Part shown: positions 23,117-35,450 of the stretch, piece after piece
Layout: the number at the start of each line of letters is the position of its first letter
Position numbering within the stretch: the stretch's first letter is position 1
DNA from: Zygnema cylindricum
Taxonomy: Eukaryota > Streptophyta > Zygnematophyceae > Zygnematales > Zygnemataceae
DNA: 64,000 nt
Assembly (NCBI GenBank): GCA_037447655.1
Contig: JBBHKE010000089.1
Location: 164,679-228,678, forward strand
Direction: 5' to 3'
The notes under the pieces: model-generated
Told to the model about the DNA's origin: nothing
The model's input: the letters and a program-made list of their open reading frames with translations, nothing else
Database searches by the model: none
Made by a program: the position numbers and the translations under genes

Positions 23117-23571
23117 AAGTAAAATAAAGGTAAGTTTAATGTTTAGTGTTAAAAGGAAGCTAAAAACCGAAAAGAAAAGAAAGTAAAAGGAAAGCGAAAG
23201 TTTGGTTCAAACAGGACTTTGCAGTTTGTTTGTTTTTGTCGCCACTTTTGTTTTCGGGTGATGTTTGTTTGTGGGTTTTTTTTTTTAAGCGTCCCTTTTT
23301 GTTTGGATGTCTCGGTAGGTCACCTTGTAAAAATTATGTGTTGTTGTACGGGTCAAAAACGATGGTTTGGTATGGACGGATTCGAGTCATTCGGTGCTTA
23401 ATCGTACGGTAGCATGAATCACATCGCAACGTTTTTGTTGACGTGAGATGACGTCAATGGCAATTCACGTCCGACCAAAAAAAAAGACATTCGTTTCTTC
23501 ATCTCATTCACCATCCGTTTCTAGTGTGAATCCTGCACTTGAAAGTGTGATATTTCGGCAGTGAATATTTC
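23117..23571. other. Stretch without a recognised gene
   Basis: No domain or splice pattern. It includes AAGTGTGATATTTCGGC (23546-23562), repeated directly near 24456-24472. Confidence 0.4.
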
Positions 23572-24398
23572 CGGTACAATACAATACACCGTCAATCGCT
23601 ATTAGAGTAAAGGAATAAATAACGTAAAAAAAATTTAGTGTTATTAACACTAATCGGGAACTTATTTTTTTTTGAAAAAAAATATTTATACTTATTAAGC
23701 CCTAACTAAAATTTGGGTTGTCCTGAATAATAAATACCCGCCCTTTCAATGTCTACATTAATATGTGTACTCGTACAAAATCTGACAATTCCTATGCCGT
23801 CGCGCTGTTCATACGGTCGACGGACGAACATTTGAGAACGTGATTTTTATCGACGAGTTTGCGTCTCTTTCTTCCAGTGCACATTCACATGTGTGCGCAA
23901 TAATGTTAAGTGTCTTTTTAGTCCTTTGTAATTCAAAAAGTACCATTTCGTACGGAGATACCCTTTCCGTACGCCACACTATTTCCATCGCAGTGTACTT
24001 CCATTATTAACGCTATCTGGAAAAAAACCCTAATTATAATAATGGAAAAAATAGAATTATGGATTGTATTTCAGGTTTTTTTTTTTTGAAGGGCACCGAA
24101 TTAGCGTTATTTACTCTACTGCACAGTACAGTACTGTGCTGTACTGTTGTAGGGTTGTACGTCTGTACGGTACACCTTGCATCGCTATTATTGTTAATGT
24201 TTTTTTATGCCACTTCAAAGTGAAAACATATTTTCTCCGTACACGCTTGTCGGATTATGGATCTGACGGTTTCGATTGAAAGCCAAGATTCTCACCTTTG
24301 CCTTCATGTGAACATCGGACAATTGTGTACGGACGAATGATGTTTTAAGTGGCGAAAAACATATTAACACTAATAGCGATACACGGTGTAGTGTACGG
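23572..24398. mobile_element. MITE-like element with TACACCGT...GCTATTAG inverted ends
   Basis: 23585-23608 and 24367-24390 are inverted copies with 20 of 24 positions matching. The same end motif (CGCTAATAGCGAT / ATCGCTATTAGCG) occurs at 45690-45705 and beside the TATCG MITE at 56550 and 56942, so it belongs to a dispersed family. No target duplication was identified. Confidence 0.55.
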
Positions 24399-24956
24399 CT
24401 GAATCGTGGTGTACGACTCTAACAAAAGATGGGGACATCCGTCACTCCCGTTCCTGTCTTTTCAAGTGTGATATTTCGGCCGCCACATCTTCTGCCCTCC
24501 AGGACGACACTTGGTGAATCCTTTCAACTTTTCAAGTACAAATATGCCTCGTACATGGAAACCAAACTACTGCGATTGAAGCCGTTCTTTTTGCATCCTA
24601 CATTATCAACTTGTTAAAAGGTAAAAGAATTGGATGAACATAAAAAAAAAAGGATTTTATGTGCCATCTTCATCATCTACCTAAATTACTCCTTCCTATC
24701 TTGGTTGACTCGTCAGTTTAAATTTTAGAAAGAAGAGGATTAAGTCTTTTCATCTTCTGTTGTTATTGATTCTTTTTCATCTTCTGTTTTTTTTTCTTTC
24801 CTTTTTTTCTTTTTTTTTTTCCCTCGTCTGCTTTACGTCCAAATTTTCCAGAATGTAAACAGTATTTCTCTCATTGTGTACTTCGGGTTTACAATTTGCA
24901 GATATTTCCACGTGTTGTGAGCGGTACTTGTGCGTATTTGTACGGAGTGATCAAGT

Positions 24957-27900
24957 ATGGCTGGAGGTCAGAAGAAGAAAGGCAAGAAAGCAGCTACGTC
25001 ATCAAAACCTCCCGCTCCTGATGACAGCTCTGCTATTAGCAAAAACAGTGATGGTGATGTCAGCAAGAACAGTAACAACAATGCTGCAAACGGTAACCTT
25101 CCTGCGAATGTCGACTCACTGGCAGTTTCTGATTCCGTGAGTGACGAGGCTAGCAGTGTGGGACAGAGCGAGTCGCCTTTGAATGACGTGGACACTTCGG
25201 ACTCTGCAAGTGTTGCAAGTGTGGCGGCAACTGACGGCGGTTCTGTTTGGTCGAGGGACTTAGACGTAGGAAGTGGAGGTTTTAATAGCAGAGGAAGTGG
25301 AGTGCGTGGGGGAGAGAACGAAGGAGGGAAGAATGGTCAGAAAGCGCAGAAAGGAAGAAGCACGGTAGCAGGAGGTGAGGATGGTTTGAATGGACTGATG
25401 GGAAGTGATTCTCGTTCAGAAAATGGTTTTGAATGTGTTGTGACACCTGAAGTGGTAGATTTGAGAGCTGAACTTGAAACTTTGAAGGACAAGAATTCGG
25501 AGTTACAGGTTTGTGTGAGGAAGTTGGAGGAAAGAGAGAAAGAGAATGTAGAGAGAGAAAAAAAATTGACAGAGTTGAAGGCAGAGATTCAGAAATTTCA
25601 GGAAAAGTATGAGGAGTTAGAAAAAGACGCTGATGACATGAGAAAGGTGGTGGAAGAGGAGAGACAAAAAAAAAGGCTGGCAGAAGAAGCAAACGGAAGG
25701 ATCGAGGTGTTGGAGAGGAAGCTTAAAGACGTGGAGGAGAAAGAGTCGGAATTTGAAAGATTACAAGAGGTAGAAAAAAACTTGGAGGCAGAATTGAAAA
25801 TAGCTAGAGAGGGTAAGGAAAAAGCAGATAAGGAGATACAAGAAATGAAAGAGAAAGAAAACAGTTTAGCAGTCGTGGAATTGGAAAACATGAAAAATTT
25901 GATGTTGGAACTTTCAAAAACAGCTGAATCTCAATTGAGTGAAATTCAAAGGCTGAAAGAGAAGCTTTCTGAGGCAGAATCAAAATTAAAGGTATCGGAA
26001 AAAAGAAAGGAGGAGGCTATGGATGAGTTAAAACGGATGACTGAAGATGAAGCAAAGAAAAGAGAATTAGCAGAGACGACTATCTCGGACTTGGAACAAA
26101 AGCTAGCGAATTTGCAGGAATCAAAAACAGAAATAGAAGAATTGTGTTCAAAAGCAGTTAGGAAAGCAGAAGCTGCGGAGGGAGAGAGTGAAGAAAGGCA
26201 CAGACAGGCACAAGAGAAGGTGGCAAAGTTTGAGAAAAATGAAGAGGAGTTAAGGTCAAAAGTGAAGTTGCTGGAGGAGAGTAATGAAAGTTTAGAGAAG
26301 GAAAAAAATGAGCTCCTTATGTGGAAGAGAGGGGCTGAGAAAAAGGCAGCAGAAGAGTTCGAGGCAAGAATGAGTTTGGAGAGGAACCAGAGTATAGCAG
26401 CTAGAGAAGAAGAAGAAAGGAGAGAGAGAGAGAAGAGGTTGGAGACGGAGTTGCTAGGGGCCAAGGAAAAGGCCCAGAAATTTGAAAGTGAATTGCAAAA
26501 GCTGGAAGCTGAGGGAAGGAGTTTGGGAGTAGAGAGGGAACAGATAGGCATCTTGGAAACACGGATAACGGAACTGAAATCTGCAGAGGAATCTGCGAGA
26601 AATCGTTTTGAGGATATGAGAAGGGAAAAAGAAAGGGTGGATATAGAATTGAAAAGGGCGGCAGAAAAGGAAGAACAAAGGGAAGCTATTTCAAGTCAGG
26701 AAACTAAGGGTCTTAAGGCGAAATTGAATATGATTGAGAAGGAGAATACTAAACTGTCAAGGTGAGGAGCCCCGCCTTCCCCCCACCCTTGGCCTTCCCG
26801 TTCTCTCTGTTTGGTATTACCTTTTTGGCACCCGATTTTAAACTTTTACAACTTCATATTTGTTGGACTGGGATTTGTCATGATCTAGCCTTGTTTTTTT
26901 GGCTGGTTTTTGTTTTCGATTTTATGTGTCTTCTCAGTTCAAGTGTATCTACAGTATTTGAGCTATTAGTGTTTGTTATGTCTGAGCAATGCCGATAGTC
27001 TATCCACACTTGTTATTTGTTCCGAGCTGCAATGAAGAGATCCATATGTATAGGACACCTGTGATTCGTACATGGCGGGTCTGTTAGCTTCTAGTAAATG
27101 ATGTTAGAAGTGAGCTTGCAAGATATGCCATGTACGGAGTGCCCTTGATGTATGGCTCTGTTATTTAGTTTTTTATGAATTTTCATGTCAAGCATAAGTT
27201 GTGACGCCCTGCATTGCGGAGTATTTGTGGTTGAGATGTATGTCAAAGGACCAGATTTCTGAAAATAATGACATAAGTTGGCTACAGTTCAACTTCTCAC
27301 CTTAGTAGAAACAATGATAACTTCCCAGTAGCTTACATGGTCCGGTGTCAGAAAATGGTCAATTGATACTTGAGCCGTTCATACAAAAAATTGACATAGT
27401 AGATTCTGTTGCAGTTTTCATCACAGCTTCTGTGAACTTGGAGATAATTTGATTTGAAAGGTGTGTGAATTATACTTGGTCTCTTTCATAGAGACCAGTC
27501 TGATTTTTTTTTTTCTATCCCACTTACTTGTGAAATCACTCTTTGCTGTAGTTAAATGTCTGGGGGGCAAGAGGTTGTGGTTTTGTTGGAGATTGCTGTG
27601 TGAAGTTGGTGTTATTTCTGCTGTTGTTGTAGTATCAGTGGTGCGTATCGTGAGAAAAAATATTATTCAGATGCGGGAGATGAAGTAGGTCTGCAATTTT
27701 CCATGATATTGCAAAACCCGTCGAGTATCGTGTTATCAGAATGTTACTGCGATATGATGATATTTGATTTGTCTGAGGATTTAAAAAGCGTTGACTGCCA
27801 TCTTAATTTGCTTCCAACCAATTTTAAGTTTAGATAAATGTGTTTGACAGAACTGCATGCCGGTCATTATATGGATGTGGCGCCCAATGGTTGGCTATTT

Positions 27901-29060
27901 AATCAGCTATAGATTATGTGATAGAAGCATTCACAGAAATCTGTCAGGTGATCTTATGCCTGCCTATCTGAATTCTTGGATTCAAGTCTTGGCAAATGAT
28001 ACAATTTTTAGTATTCTTTCTTAACATATAGCATGTTGCGATTTATCTCGATATATTCGGTTGTGTAGCATTTGTGATAGTGTCAAGGGTTTTTGCTGAT
28101 ATGTTATTGTATGGATATCGATTTGCCCTTTCTGAGGGATTGGGCATTCGTTACGTATCCCTTAGTATTACATGCAGGAGATCATGTTTTTGCAGTGTAA
28201 TTCTTTGACAGTTCAACATTCATTTGAGTGATTTTGGGTGTTAGTCCGCAGAATTTCATGCCAATTAAGTTGCAAAGCTAATGTACAGTGCTTTAAAGAA
28301 ATAAAGCATTTGAAGGTATCAGGGCGCATGCAAGCCTGGAACGAGCAGGGCTAGCATTAACATGTCTTAAGATATGGAGAAAATTCTCAATCATTCTTCT
28401 GTTCCATGCAACTTCTGTTTTTTTCTAGTGATTTCAGTTTTAACGGGCTGCTGGACTACGTATGCACCTTTTACTCTTTTCGGTTTGAACTTATGATTTT
28501 TTGCTCTTGTGACAAACAATTCTACGAGTCCTTAATCTTGCTACTAAGTCTGCACCTTTATATTGGGTTATGATTTTTGAGTTCCAAGGTGTTTGTCCAT
28601 CACATTTCATCATCCATTAATCCATTTATTTGAATCTTTCCACGGAATACTTGTTCAATACCTTTCCTTACACACTGTCTGTATCGGCTGTCTGATTTGG
28701 AAGCATGGCATTACCTGGCTGTTTTTTGTTTTATGCAGTTTAGTGAAAAAGCAAGAGTCTGACCTTACCGGTCTGCTTCACAAGATTGGAGGTATGTCTC
28801 AAGAGCTTGAGGGAATGGCACAAGAGAGAGCGAGGCTCCAGGATTCAAATGATGAGCTGAAAGCAAAACACCGTGGTATCGATTCGACTCTGATGAGCAC
28901 TGTGGCGGAGTCGGAGATGCTGAAAATGGAGCATCAGATGCTGAAGCAGCAATTGCACAGCAGCTGGACTCGGTGGAGTGCCGCAGCGGTAGTTGCCACA
29001 GGAACTATTGCAGCTGTCGGGGTAATGGCAAGGATGCAAGGGAAGAGACTGGGTGGTTAA
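24957..29060 (+). CDS. Tail-anchored coiled-coil protein (708 aa, two exons)
   Basis: Exon 1 (24957-26761) starts MAGGQKKKGKK, continues through a Ser/Asp/Asn-rich disordered region (~1-160) and then long Glu/Lys/Leu heptads (~165-600). Its donor is TCAAG/GTGAGG. Exon 2 (28739-29060), after a ...TTTTATGCAG acceptor, continues in frame with more coiled coil. It ends in a hydrophobic helix (SAAAVVATGTIAAVGVMA, 682-699) and a basic tail RMQGKRLGG. A single C-terminal membrane helix followed by a short basic tail is the design of tail-anchored proteins of peroxisomes, mitochondria or ER. Plant PMD1/PMD2 organelle-division factors have this layout, but similarity is architectural only. The 1977-bp intron may hide small exons. 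Part of exon 1 and the intron is copied at 33593-35450. Confidence 0.75.
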
Positions 29061-29300
29061 AGGATATGAAAACGAAACATTTTTGGAAGCGGGATACGAT
29101 GGAGTTTGGTCGTAGTAGTTGCCACCGGGACAGTTGCAGCTGTGGGAATAGCAGTGAGGATGCAAGGGAGGAGACTGGGAGGTTAAAGGAAATAAAAATG
29201 AAACCTTTTAGAAGGAAGTTGCAGCTGCTGGAATATCAGCAAGGTTGCAAGGAAGGAGACTGGGAGGCTGAACGACATAAAAAAACGAAACATTTTGGAA
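28970..29300 (+). repeat. Tandem copies of the tail-anchor coding segment
   Basis: The end of exon 2 (TM helix, basic tail, stop) is followed by a second copy 126 bp downstream (from about 29096) in the same frame. It encodes RWSLVVVVATGTVAAVGIA, then VRMQGRRLGG and a stop. A third, shortened copy (about 29213-29300) encodes a related tail in another frame. The first stop codon (29058-29060) keeps the later copies out of the main product. Confidence 0.8.
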
Positions 29301-29307
29301 GGGCTAC

Positions 29308-29733
29308 ATGTTTGTGACAGGCAACAGTTTTAGTGCGGATACAACTGTTTGGACTGCATCGCTTGCGCTTGGAGGAAGGATGTGGGTCTCTGCGGAACTG
29401 GTGATCAAAAAAGCGATGTCATTTTTAGTGCTGTACTGGACAAGGTACGAAAGACAGAAGTGCCGGCGGTTTTGGAATAGAATCTGGACGTGCAAACAGT
29501 GTGCAGTAGCCATTCTCAAAGGTTGGTTACAAAACTTGTTTAAACCATGGATCTTTCAGAAGAGCCTCTCTAAAGCTCTTATAGTTGAGAGGCTGATTGA
29601 AAATTTGGGAAAACATGCAATTGGTAAACTGGTCTGGAATGGAAGGGAAGTAGTGTCACATCCTGAAAATCCAGCATTTCATTTAAATACATCTTCGTGC
29701 ACCTTTTGGGACATGAATCTTAGTACTCGTTGA
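29308..29733 (+). CDS. Unsupported ORF in the 3' region of the coiled-coil gene
   Basis: A 141-codon frame directly after the tail-anchor repeats, rich in Trp, Cys and basic residues. I recognise no domain. It could be 3' untranslated sequence or an ORF of unknown meaning. Confidence 0.2.
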   Translation: MFVTGNSFSADTTVWTASLALGGRMWVSAELVIKKAMSFLVLYWTRYERQKCRRFWNRIWTCKQCAVAILKGWLQNLFKPWIFQKSLSKALIVERLIENLGKHAIGKLVWNGREVVSHPENPAFHLNTSSCTFWDMNLSTR

Positions 29734-31654
29734 ATGTGCTACAAATGTGGCCTGAGTGGTTTTTCTTTTTCACTTATTTTTTTCTCGTTCTGGGAGATTG
29801 CTCTCCTGTGGATTGCAGAGTTGGGAAGTGCATGGAGATGGTTCGTGCCATTGTTTAGATGAGCGAAAACGATTGGGAACGCTATATGTGGCGACCCTGT
29901 ACTATGCGAGTATTATTTTTGAAAAAGCTGTATAATACCCGTGTAGTACGAGGATACTACATATAGCTTCTCCAATTGAAGTATGGAAGGTCAAAAATTA
30001 TCTGTGAAGGTCAATTCGATAAAAAAACAAATTTCCATGCAATTGGTCCTTTGCTCCTCGTCGTCATTAGCCTGACCACTAGCAATGAATGGCTCGATTT
30101 TAATTTTACGAATCTTTTTTTTTTACATGCATAAATGAGTGCATATGTCTTTCCCTGAAAAGAATGTATGGTGGAATACTAGACCACTAAATGCATGTCT
30201 ATAACAGAGTTAATGTGTTGATCAACAATGGACATCCGGAGTATTCAAGTTATGTTGTAGATTTAATCATCTTTTCTAGGGGAATGAAGTGGAGTAAACC
30301 ACCATGGTGTTCCTAAGCTTGGTGGTTGTAAGCTTATTATCACCTTCTGTGAAATGCGTTGGTATGTAACAACTAATGTGACTCTCATTTTTCGTCCTTA
30401 AGTTTACCATCACTTCCCTAATTTGGTTACCTATCTCGTTGTATTTCTTCCTCTCTTCATTGGTTTTCACTGTCATTTATAAATAGTTTGAAACTGGTGT
30501 CTTATGTAGTTCTACATTGAGTTCACGGTACTGGGGGGTTCCTTTTATGGACGTAATTGAATGGCACAGTATCCATAATACACATTATACTAATACATAT
30601 CTATGTATATTTATATATAGTCTTCGCACACAACCTTTGCCTTCCAATCCGAAGTGCCCCGATACTGCCAGATTCTCCGTTTTCTTCTTTCTGCTTTCCC
30701 TGTTTCCTCGTCTCTATTTTAAGATGCTTCTATCTGATGACACGCGGCATTGGACATTATGCACTAATTCAGGTACATACTGCACCAAATTTGTTTTTTA
30801 AAACGTTTGGAGGGTTGTTTTGGATTTTTTAGTTATCAATTGAACCTATTGGATCGTCGCCGGGTTCCGGAACTCCCTCAACGTGCTCCCCCGGGATGGG
30901 GGGACTTACGGGGTTGCTTTTCGTAGTTATTTAATTGGGTTGGGGTTGGGGTTGTTGTTTTGGTTTTGTCAGTTGCCGTGCTTTTCATTTTGCGTTTGGG
31001 TGCCTTTATTTTCCTTGTTGTTTTCTTTTTGCTTTTGTTGTGCTGTTATTTTATTCCCCTGCTGGTAGTTTTTCAGTTTCGGCCATGCCACCCCTTTTGT
31101 ACCCTCAGACTCAGATGGTTTACCATCTTGCTTTTTAATTTATCCTGCATCACATTCAGAAAAAGAATCAGAACTAAAGCAAGAGTCTTTACCGGTCCAA
31201 CGTTACATATCGTAGACTTCCACAGTAATTTGTGCAACCCAAACCTTTCACAAACTACAAATTGGCAAAACTTTTCCAACGGTGCAACACCCTATTGCAA
31301 ACTAATTCAAAGGGGAAACCAAATGAACAGAGTAGCTGGACAAACCAAGTTGGAAAACTTGATAAAAACCATGAAATAAGTATTTATTCCACATCAAACA
31401 ACATGTCACAACAACAATTTTTAAAGTTACTTTTATGAGAAAAGTTTGTCACGCCTGAACTTCTCTGTATATTCTGCACTATTCTCTGACTATTCTCTGA
31501 CTCCTCTCCTAGTACTTTCAGGTGGCAAGTAACAGCTTTTCATGCCTCACAAAAAGGAGTCGGCATCACAAGTTGTCTAGTAGATCCTTGGTTGACTTCT
31601 ACATTGGCTTCAGCCAGTTAAAGGATTTTTTGGCTGGGCTTTCCCAATTCCAAA
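29734..31654. other. Intergenic stretch, no gene seen
   Basis: Only short AT-rich frames. A T-rich run with a GTTGGGGTTGGGGTTG stretch lies at 30940-31080. Confidence 0.4.
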
Positions 31655-32253
31655 CTAATTTTTCTTATCACAAAGCTTACGGCGGTCGCTAGTTAAAATT
31701 TCAGCAAGACATAGAATTTCGACATCTTCAGTTTGAAGATGTGTAGTTTCTAACTCGGGATAGATACCATATTCCCACAAACTAAGTGCGAACTCTGCGA
31801 TTCCTAGGTTGGAGACGACAATTTTCCATCTATCAGAAAAGTCAACACTTGTGTCGAACTCTGTCGACAAACCGACAGCGAATACAAACATAGTCCACCT
31901 GAATCAACCATCCACCCAAGAATCACTCAGGCTCAGAATTGTTGACACTTCTTTTCAGAGACGAGAAAGGAGAATTTGCAAAAAAAAAATATTAGAAGAA
32001 AATAAATGATAATTAGACAAGTAATACAAAAGAAAATAGAATTTGAGTAAATAATAAAAACTCCAAAAAAGAGAGAGAGAGAGAAATTAACAAGAACTAA
32101 AGTTTGGAAATAACCTCCGGGAGCAGAAGAGCGGCAAATTAAAACGTACCTCGAGATTCCAATGAAAACGGGCCTCTCCTCTTTGTTTCTGCGAAGAACA
32201 TCCTCCTCCAACGCCTTCCATTTGCTCTCCTCGGACCAGAAACCGAAAAACAA
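31655..32253 (-). CDS. Two exons of a possible one-helix light-harvesting-like (LIL/HLIP-type) protein
   Basis: Exon 32150 to about 32253 encodes a charged segment (SEESKWKALEEDVLRRN) ending PVFIGIS-AG, with donor GAG/GTACGT. Exon 31655-31898, after GATTCAG, continues in phase with RWTMFVFAVGLSTEF, then a VDFSDRWKIVVSNLGIAEF segment, to TAG at 31655-31657. The pattern of a basic residue, a Met/Phe/Ala/Gly helix, TEF and then VDF...K(I/L)xxSNLGIA resembles chlorophyll-binding single-helix (Hlip, OHP, SEP) proteins of plastids. Those normally have an ExxNGR motif, which is only partly recognisable here. The 5' exons were not found; upstream is a long purine/pyrimidine tract. Family assignment is tentative; the spliced frame is better supported. 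Confidence 0.4.
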
Positions 32254-32269
32254 CCAAGAAGGTAAAATT

Positions 32270-32850
32270 AATAAGGGGGACAGAAATAGAAAGGGAGAGG
32301 GAGAGGAAAAGGGAGAGGATAGGAGAGGGTGAGAGAAAGGGAGAGGAGGGGTAGGGAGAGGGAGAGGGAGAGGGAGTGGACAGGGGAGAGGGAGAGTAAG
32401 AAGGAAAGGTGAAGAGAGAGGGAAAGGATAGCCGCCACTATCCTTCTTTCTCCCTTTTTATTTCCAGGGAGAGGAAGAAGGAGAGGGAGAGGGACAGGGA
32501 GAGGGAGAGTAAGAAGGAAAGGAAGAGGGAGAGGGAAAGGATAGCCGCCACTATCCTTCTTTCTCCCTTTCTGTTTCCATGGAGAGGAAGAAGGAGAGGG
32601 AAAGGAAGAGGGAGAGGGAAAGGAAAGGGAGACAGAGAGGGAGAGGAAAGGGCGAGGAGAGGAGAGGGAGAGGGAACGAGAGGGAATGAGAGAGGGACAG
32701 GGAGAGGGAACGGGAGAGAGACAAGGAGAGGGAAAGGGAGAAGAGAGGAGAGGGTGAGGGAAAGGGAGAGGAGTAGGGAGAGGAGTAAGGAGAGGGCGAG
32801 GGAGAGGGAGAGTAAGTAGGAAAGGTGGAGGGAGAGGCAGAGGGAAGAAA
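32270..32850. repeat. GAGAGGGA purine tract with a ~120-bp internal duplication
   Basis: Plus strand is almost pure purine. It is interrupted twice (about 32425-32470 and 32538-32580) by the same non-purine insert containing AAGGATAGCCGCCACTATCCTT. That insert is an 8-bp inverted repeat with a 6-nt loop. Confidence 0.9.
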
Positions 32851-33592
32851 TAAGTGCTGTCTAAGTGCTGTGGAGACTAACAAAAATATGTATTGCAGTA
32901 AAAGAGCGCGTTTAAGTTCCACTTTTTACAGCTGTATTTTGAGTTTTATTTCGGGCTTCATTCTGATTAAACGTTCAAACATTTATCCATTTTGTTTACT
33001 TAGCTATCAAATAACTCTTTTCTGACTGACAGCTGTACTTTGTACAATTTCAGCTAAACTAAAAAATGTACAATTTCAACTAAGAAAAGTTGAATTTCAA
33101 CTAAAAACCAAATGATTTTTACTGTAAAATGTACAATTTCAACCAACCTATGGTTGCCATTTTGTTTTCCATCGGTTAGTTTTCGTCTAAAATCGCAGCT
33201 GCCTTTACCTGTTCCTGAAAAAATAATATATACAGAAACAAAAAAAACAAAAAACAATAAAAACGTATTAAAACTATGTAAAATTCATGCAAAACTTGAT
33301 AAAATTTATGGGAAATTCGAAAACAAGCATCGCTAATCACCTTTGCTGCTGTCCTAAAAAACCTAATTCTAAGGACAGGTGGCAAGTTGTGAGCCAGTTG
33401 TGAGCCAGATTCACCGAATTTTGGCACAAAAGACAAACTGACACGTGCTGGATAGTAAAAGTAAGTCATGGAAAGTCTGTCCAATAAAACGAACCCTTGT
33501 GTTACACATTTTCAAGCTCCTGAAACCGAAAGGCAGACAGGCAGCAAGAAAATGACCGCAGAAAGAGACAAAAAGTCACTTTTCTCTGCAAG

Positions 33593-34202
33593 AAGCAGTT
33601 AGGAAAGCAGAAGCTGCGGAGGGAGAGAGTGAAGAAAGGCACAGACAGGCACAAGAGAAGGTGGCAAAGTTTGAGAAAAATGAAGAGGAGTTAAGGTCAA
33701 AAGTGAAGTTGCTGGAGGAGAGTAATGAAAGTTTAGAGAAGGAAAAAAATGAGCTCCTTATGTGGAAGAGAGGGGCTGAGAAAAAGGCAGCAGAAGAGTT
33801 CGAGGCAAGAATGAGTTTGGAGAGGAACCAGAGTATAGCAGCTAGAGAAGAAGAAGAAAGGAGAGAGAGAGAGAAGAGGTTGGAGACGGAGTTGCTAGGG
33901 GCCAAGGAAAAGGCCCAGAAATTTGAAAGTGAATTGCAAAAGCTGGAAGCTGAGGGAAGGAGTTTGGGAGTAGAGAGGGAACAGATAGGCATCTTGGAAA
34001 CACGGATAACGGAACTGAAATCTGCAGAGGAATCTGCGAGAAATCGTTTTGAGGATATGAGAAGGGAAAAAGAAAGGGTGGATATAGAATTGAAAAGGGC
34101 GGCAGAAAAGGAAGAACAAAGGGAAGCTATTTCAAGTCAGGAAACTAAGGGTCTTAAGGCGAAATTGAATATGATTGAGAAGGAGAATACTAAACTGTCA
34201 AG
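33593..34202 (+). pseudogene. Truncated duplicate of the coiled-coil gene exon 1
   Basis: Encodes the last ~200 residues of exon 1, with the same donor (TCAAG/GTGAGG at 34202/34203). It lacks the start and the tail-anchor exon. The copied intron ends at 35450 and no acceptor plus anchor exon follows, so no membrane-anchored product is expected. Confidence 0.85.
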
Positions 34203-35450
34203 GTGAGGAGCCCCGCCTTCCCCCCACCCTTGGCCTTCCCGTTCTCTCTGTTTGGTATTACCTTTTTGGCACCCGATTTTAAACTTTTACAACTTCATAT
34301 TTGTTGGACTGGGATTTGTCATGATCTAGCCTTGTTTTTTTGGCTGGTTTTTGTTTTCGATTTTATGTGTCTTCTCAGTTCAAGTGTATCTACAGTATTT
34401 GAGCTATTAGTGTTTGTTATGTCTGAGCAATGCCGATAGTCTATCCACACTTGTTATTTGTTCCGAGCTGCAATGAAGAGATCCATATGTATAGGACACC
34501 TGTGATTCGTACATGGCGGGTCTGTTAGCTTCTAGTAAATGATGTTAGAAGTGAGCTTGCAAGATATGCCATGTACGGAGTGCCCTTGATGTATGGCTCT
34601 GTTATTTAGTTTTTTATGAATTTTCATGTCAAGCATAAGTTGTGACGCCCTGCATTGCGGAGTATTTGTGGTTGAGATGTATGTCAAAGGACCAGATTTC
34701 TGAAAATAATGACATAAGTTGGCTACAGTTCAACTTCTCACCTTAGTAGAAACAATGATAACTTCCCAGTAGCTTACATGGTCCGGTGTCAGAAAATGGT
34801 CAATTGATACTTGAGCCGTTCATACAAAAAATTGACATAGTAGATTCTGTTGCAGTTTTCATCACAGCTTCTGTGAACTTGGAGATAATTTGATTTGAAA
34901 GGTGTGTGAATTATACTTGGTCTCTTTCATAGAGACCAGTCTGATTTTTTTTTTTCTATCCCACTTACTTGTGAAATCACTCTTTGCTGTAGTTAAATGT
35001 CTGGGGGGCAAGAGGTTGTGGTTTTGTTGGAGATTGCTGTGTGAAGTTGGTGTTATTTCTGCTGTTGTTGTAGTATCAGTGGTGCGTATCGTGAGAAAAA
35101 ATATTATTCAGATGCGGGAGATGAAGTAGGTCTGCAATTTTCCATGATATTGCAAAACCCGTCGAGTATCGTGTTATCAGAATGTTACTGCGATATGATG
35201 ATATTTGATTTGTCTGAGGATTTAAAAAGCGTTGACTGCCATCTTAATTTGCTTCCAACCAATTTTAAGTTTAGATAAATGTGTTTGACAGAACTGCATG
35301 CCGGTCATTATATGGATGTGGCGCCCAATGGTTGGCTATTTAATCAGCTATAGATTATGTGATAGAAGCATTCACAGAAATCTGTCAGGTGATCTTATGC
35401 CTGCCTATCTGAATTCTTGGATTCAAGTCTTGGCAAATGATACAATTTTT
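33593..35450 (+). repeat. 1858-bp direct duplication of 26152-28009
   Basis: Reading both copies side by side I see no difference over 1858 bp; the offset is 7441 bp throughout. The copy starts inside exon 1 of the coiled-coil gene and stops within its intron. Confidence 0.95.

Noticed and set aside
25282-26678. Minus-strand Ser/Phe/Leu-rich ORFs under the coiled-coil gene
   Set aside because: Antisense shadows of Glu/Lys-rich coiled-coil codons.
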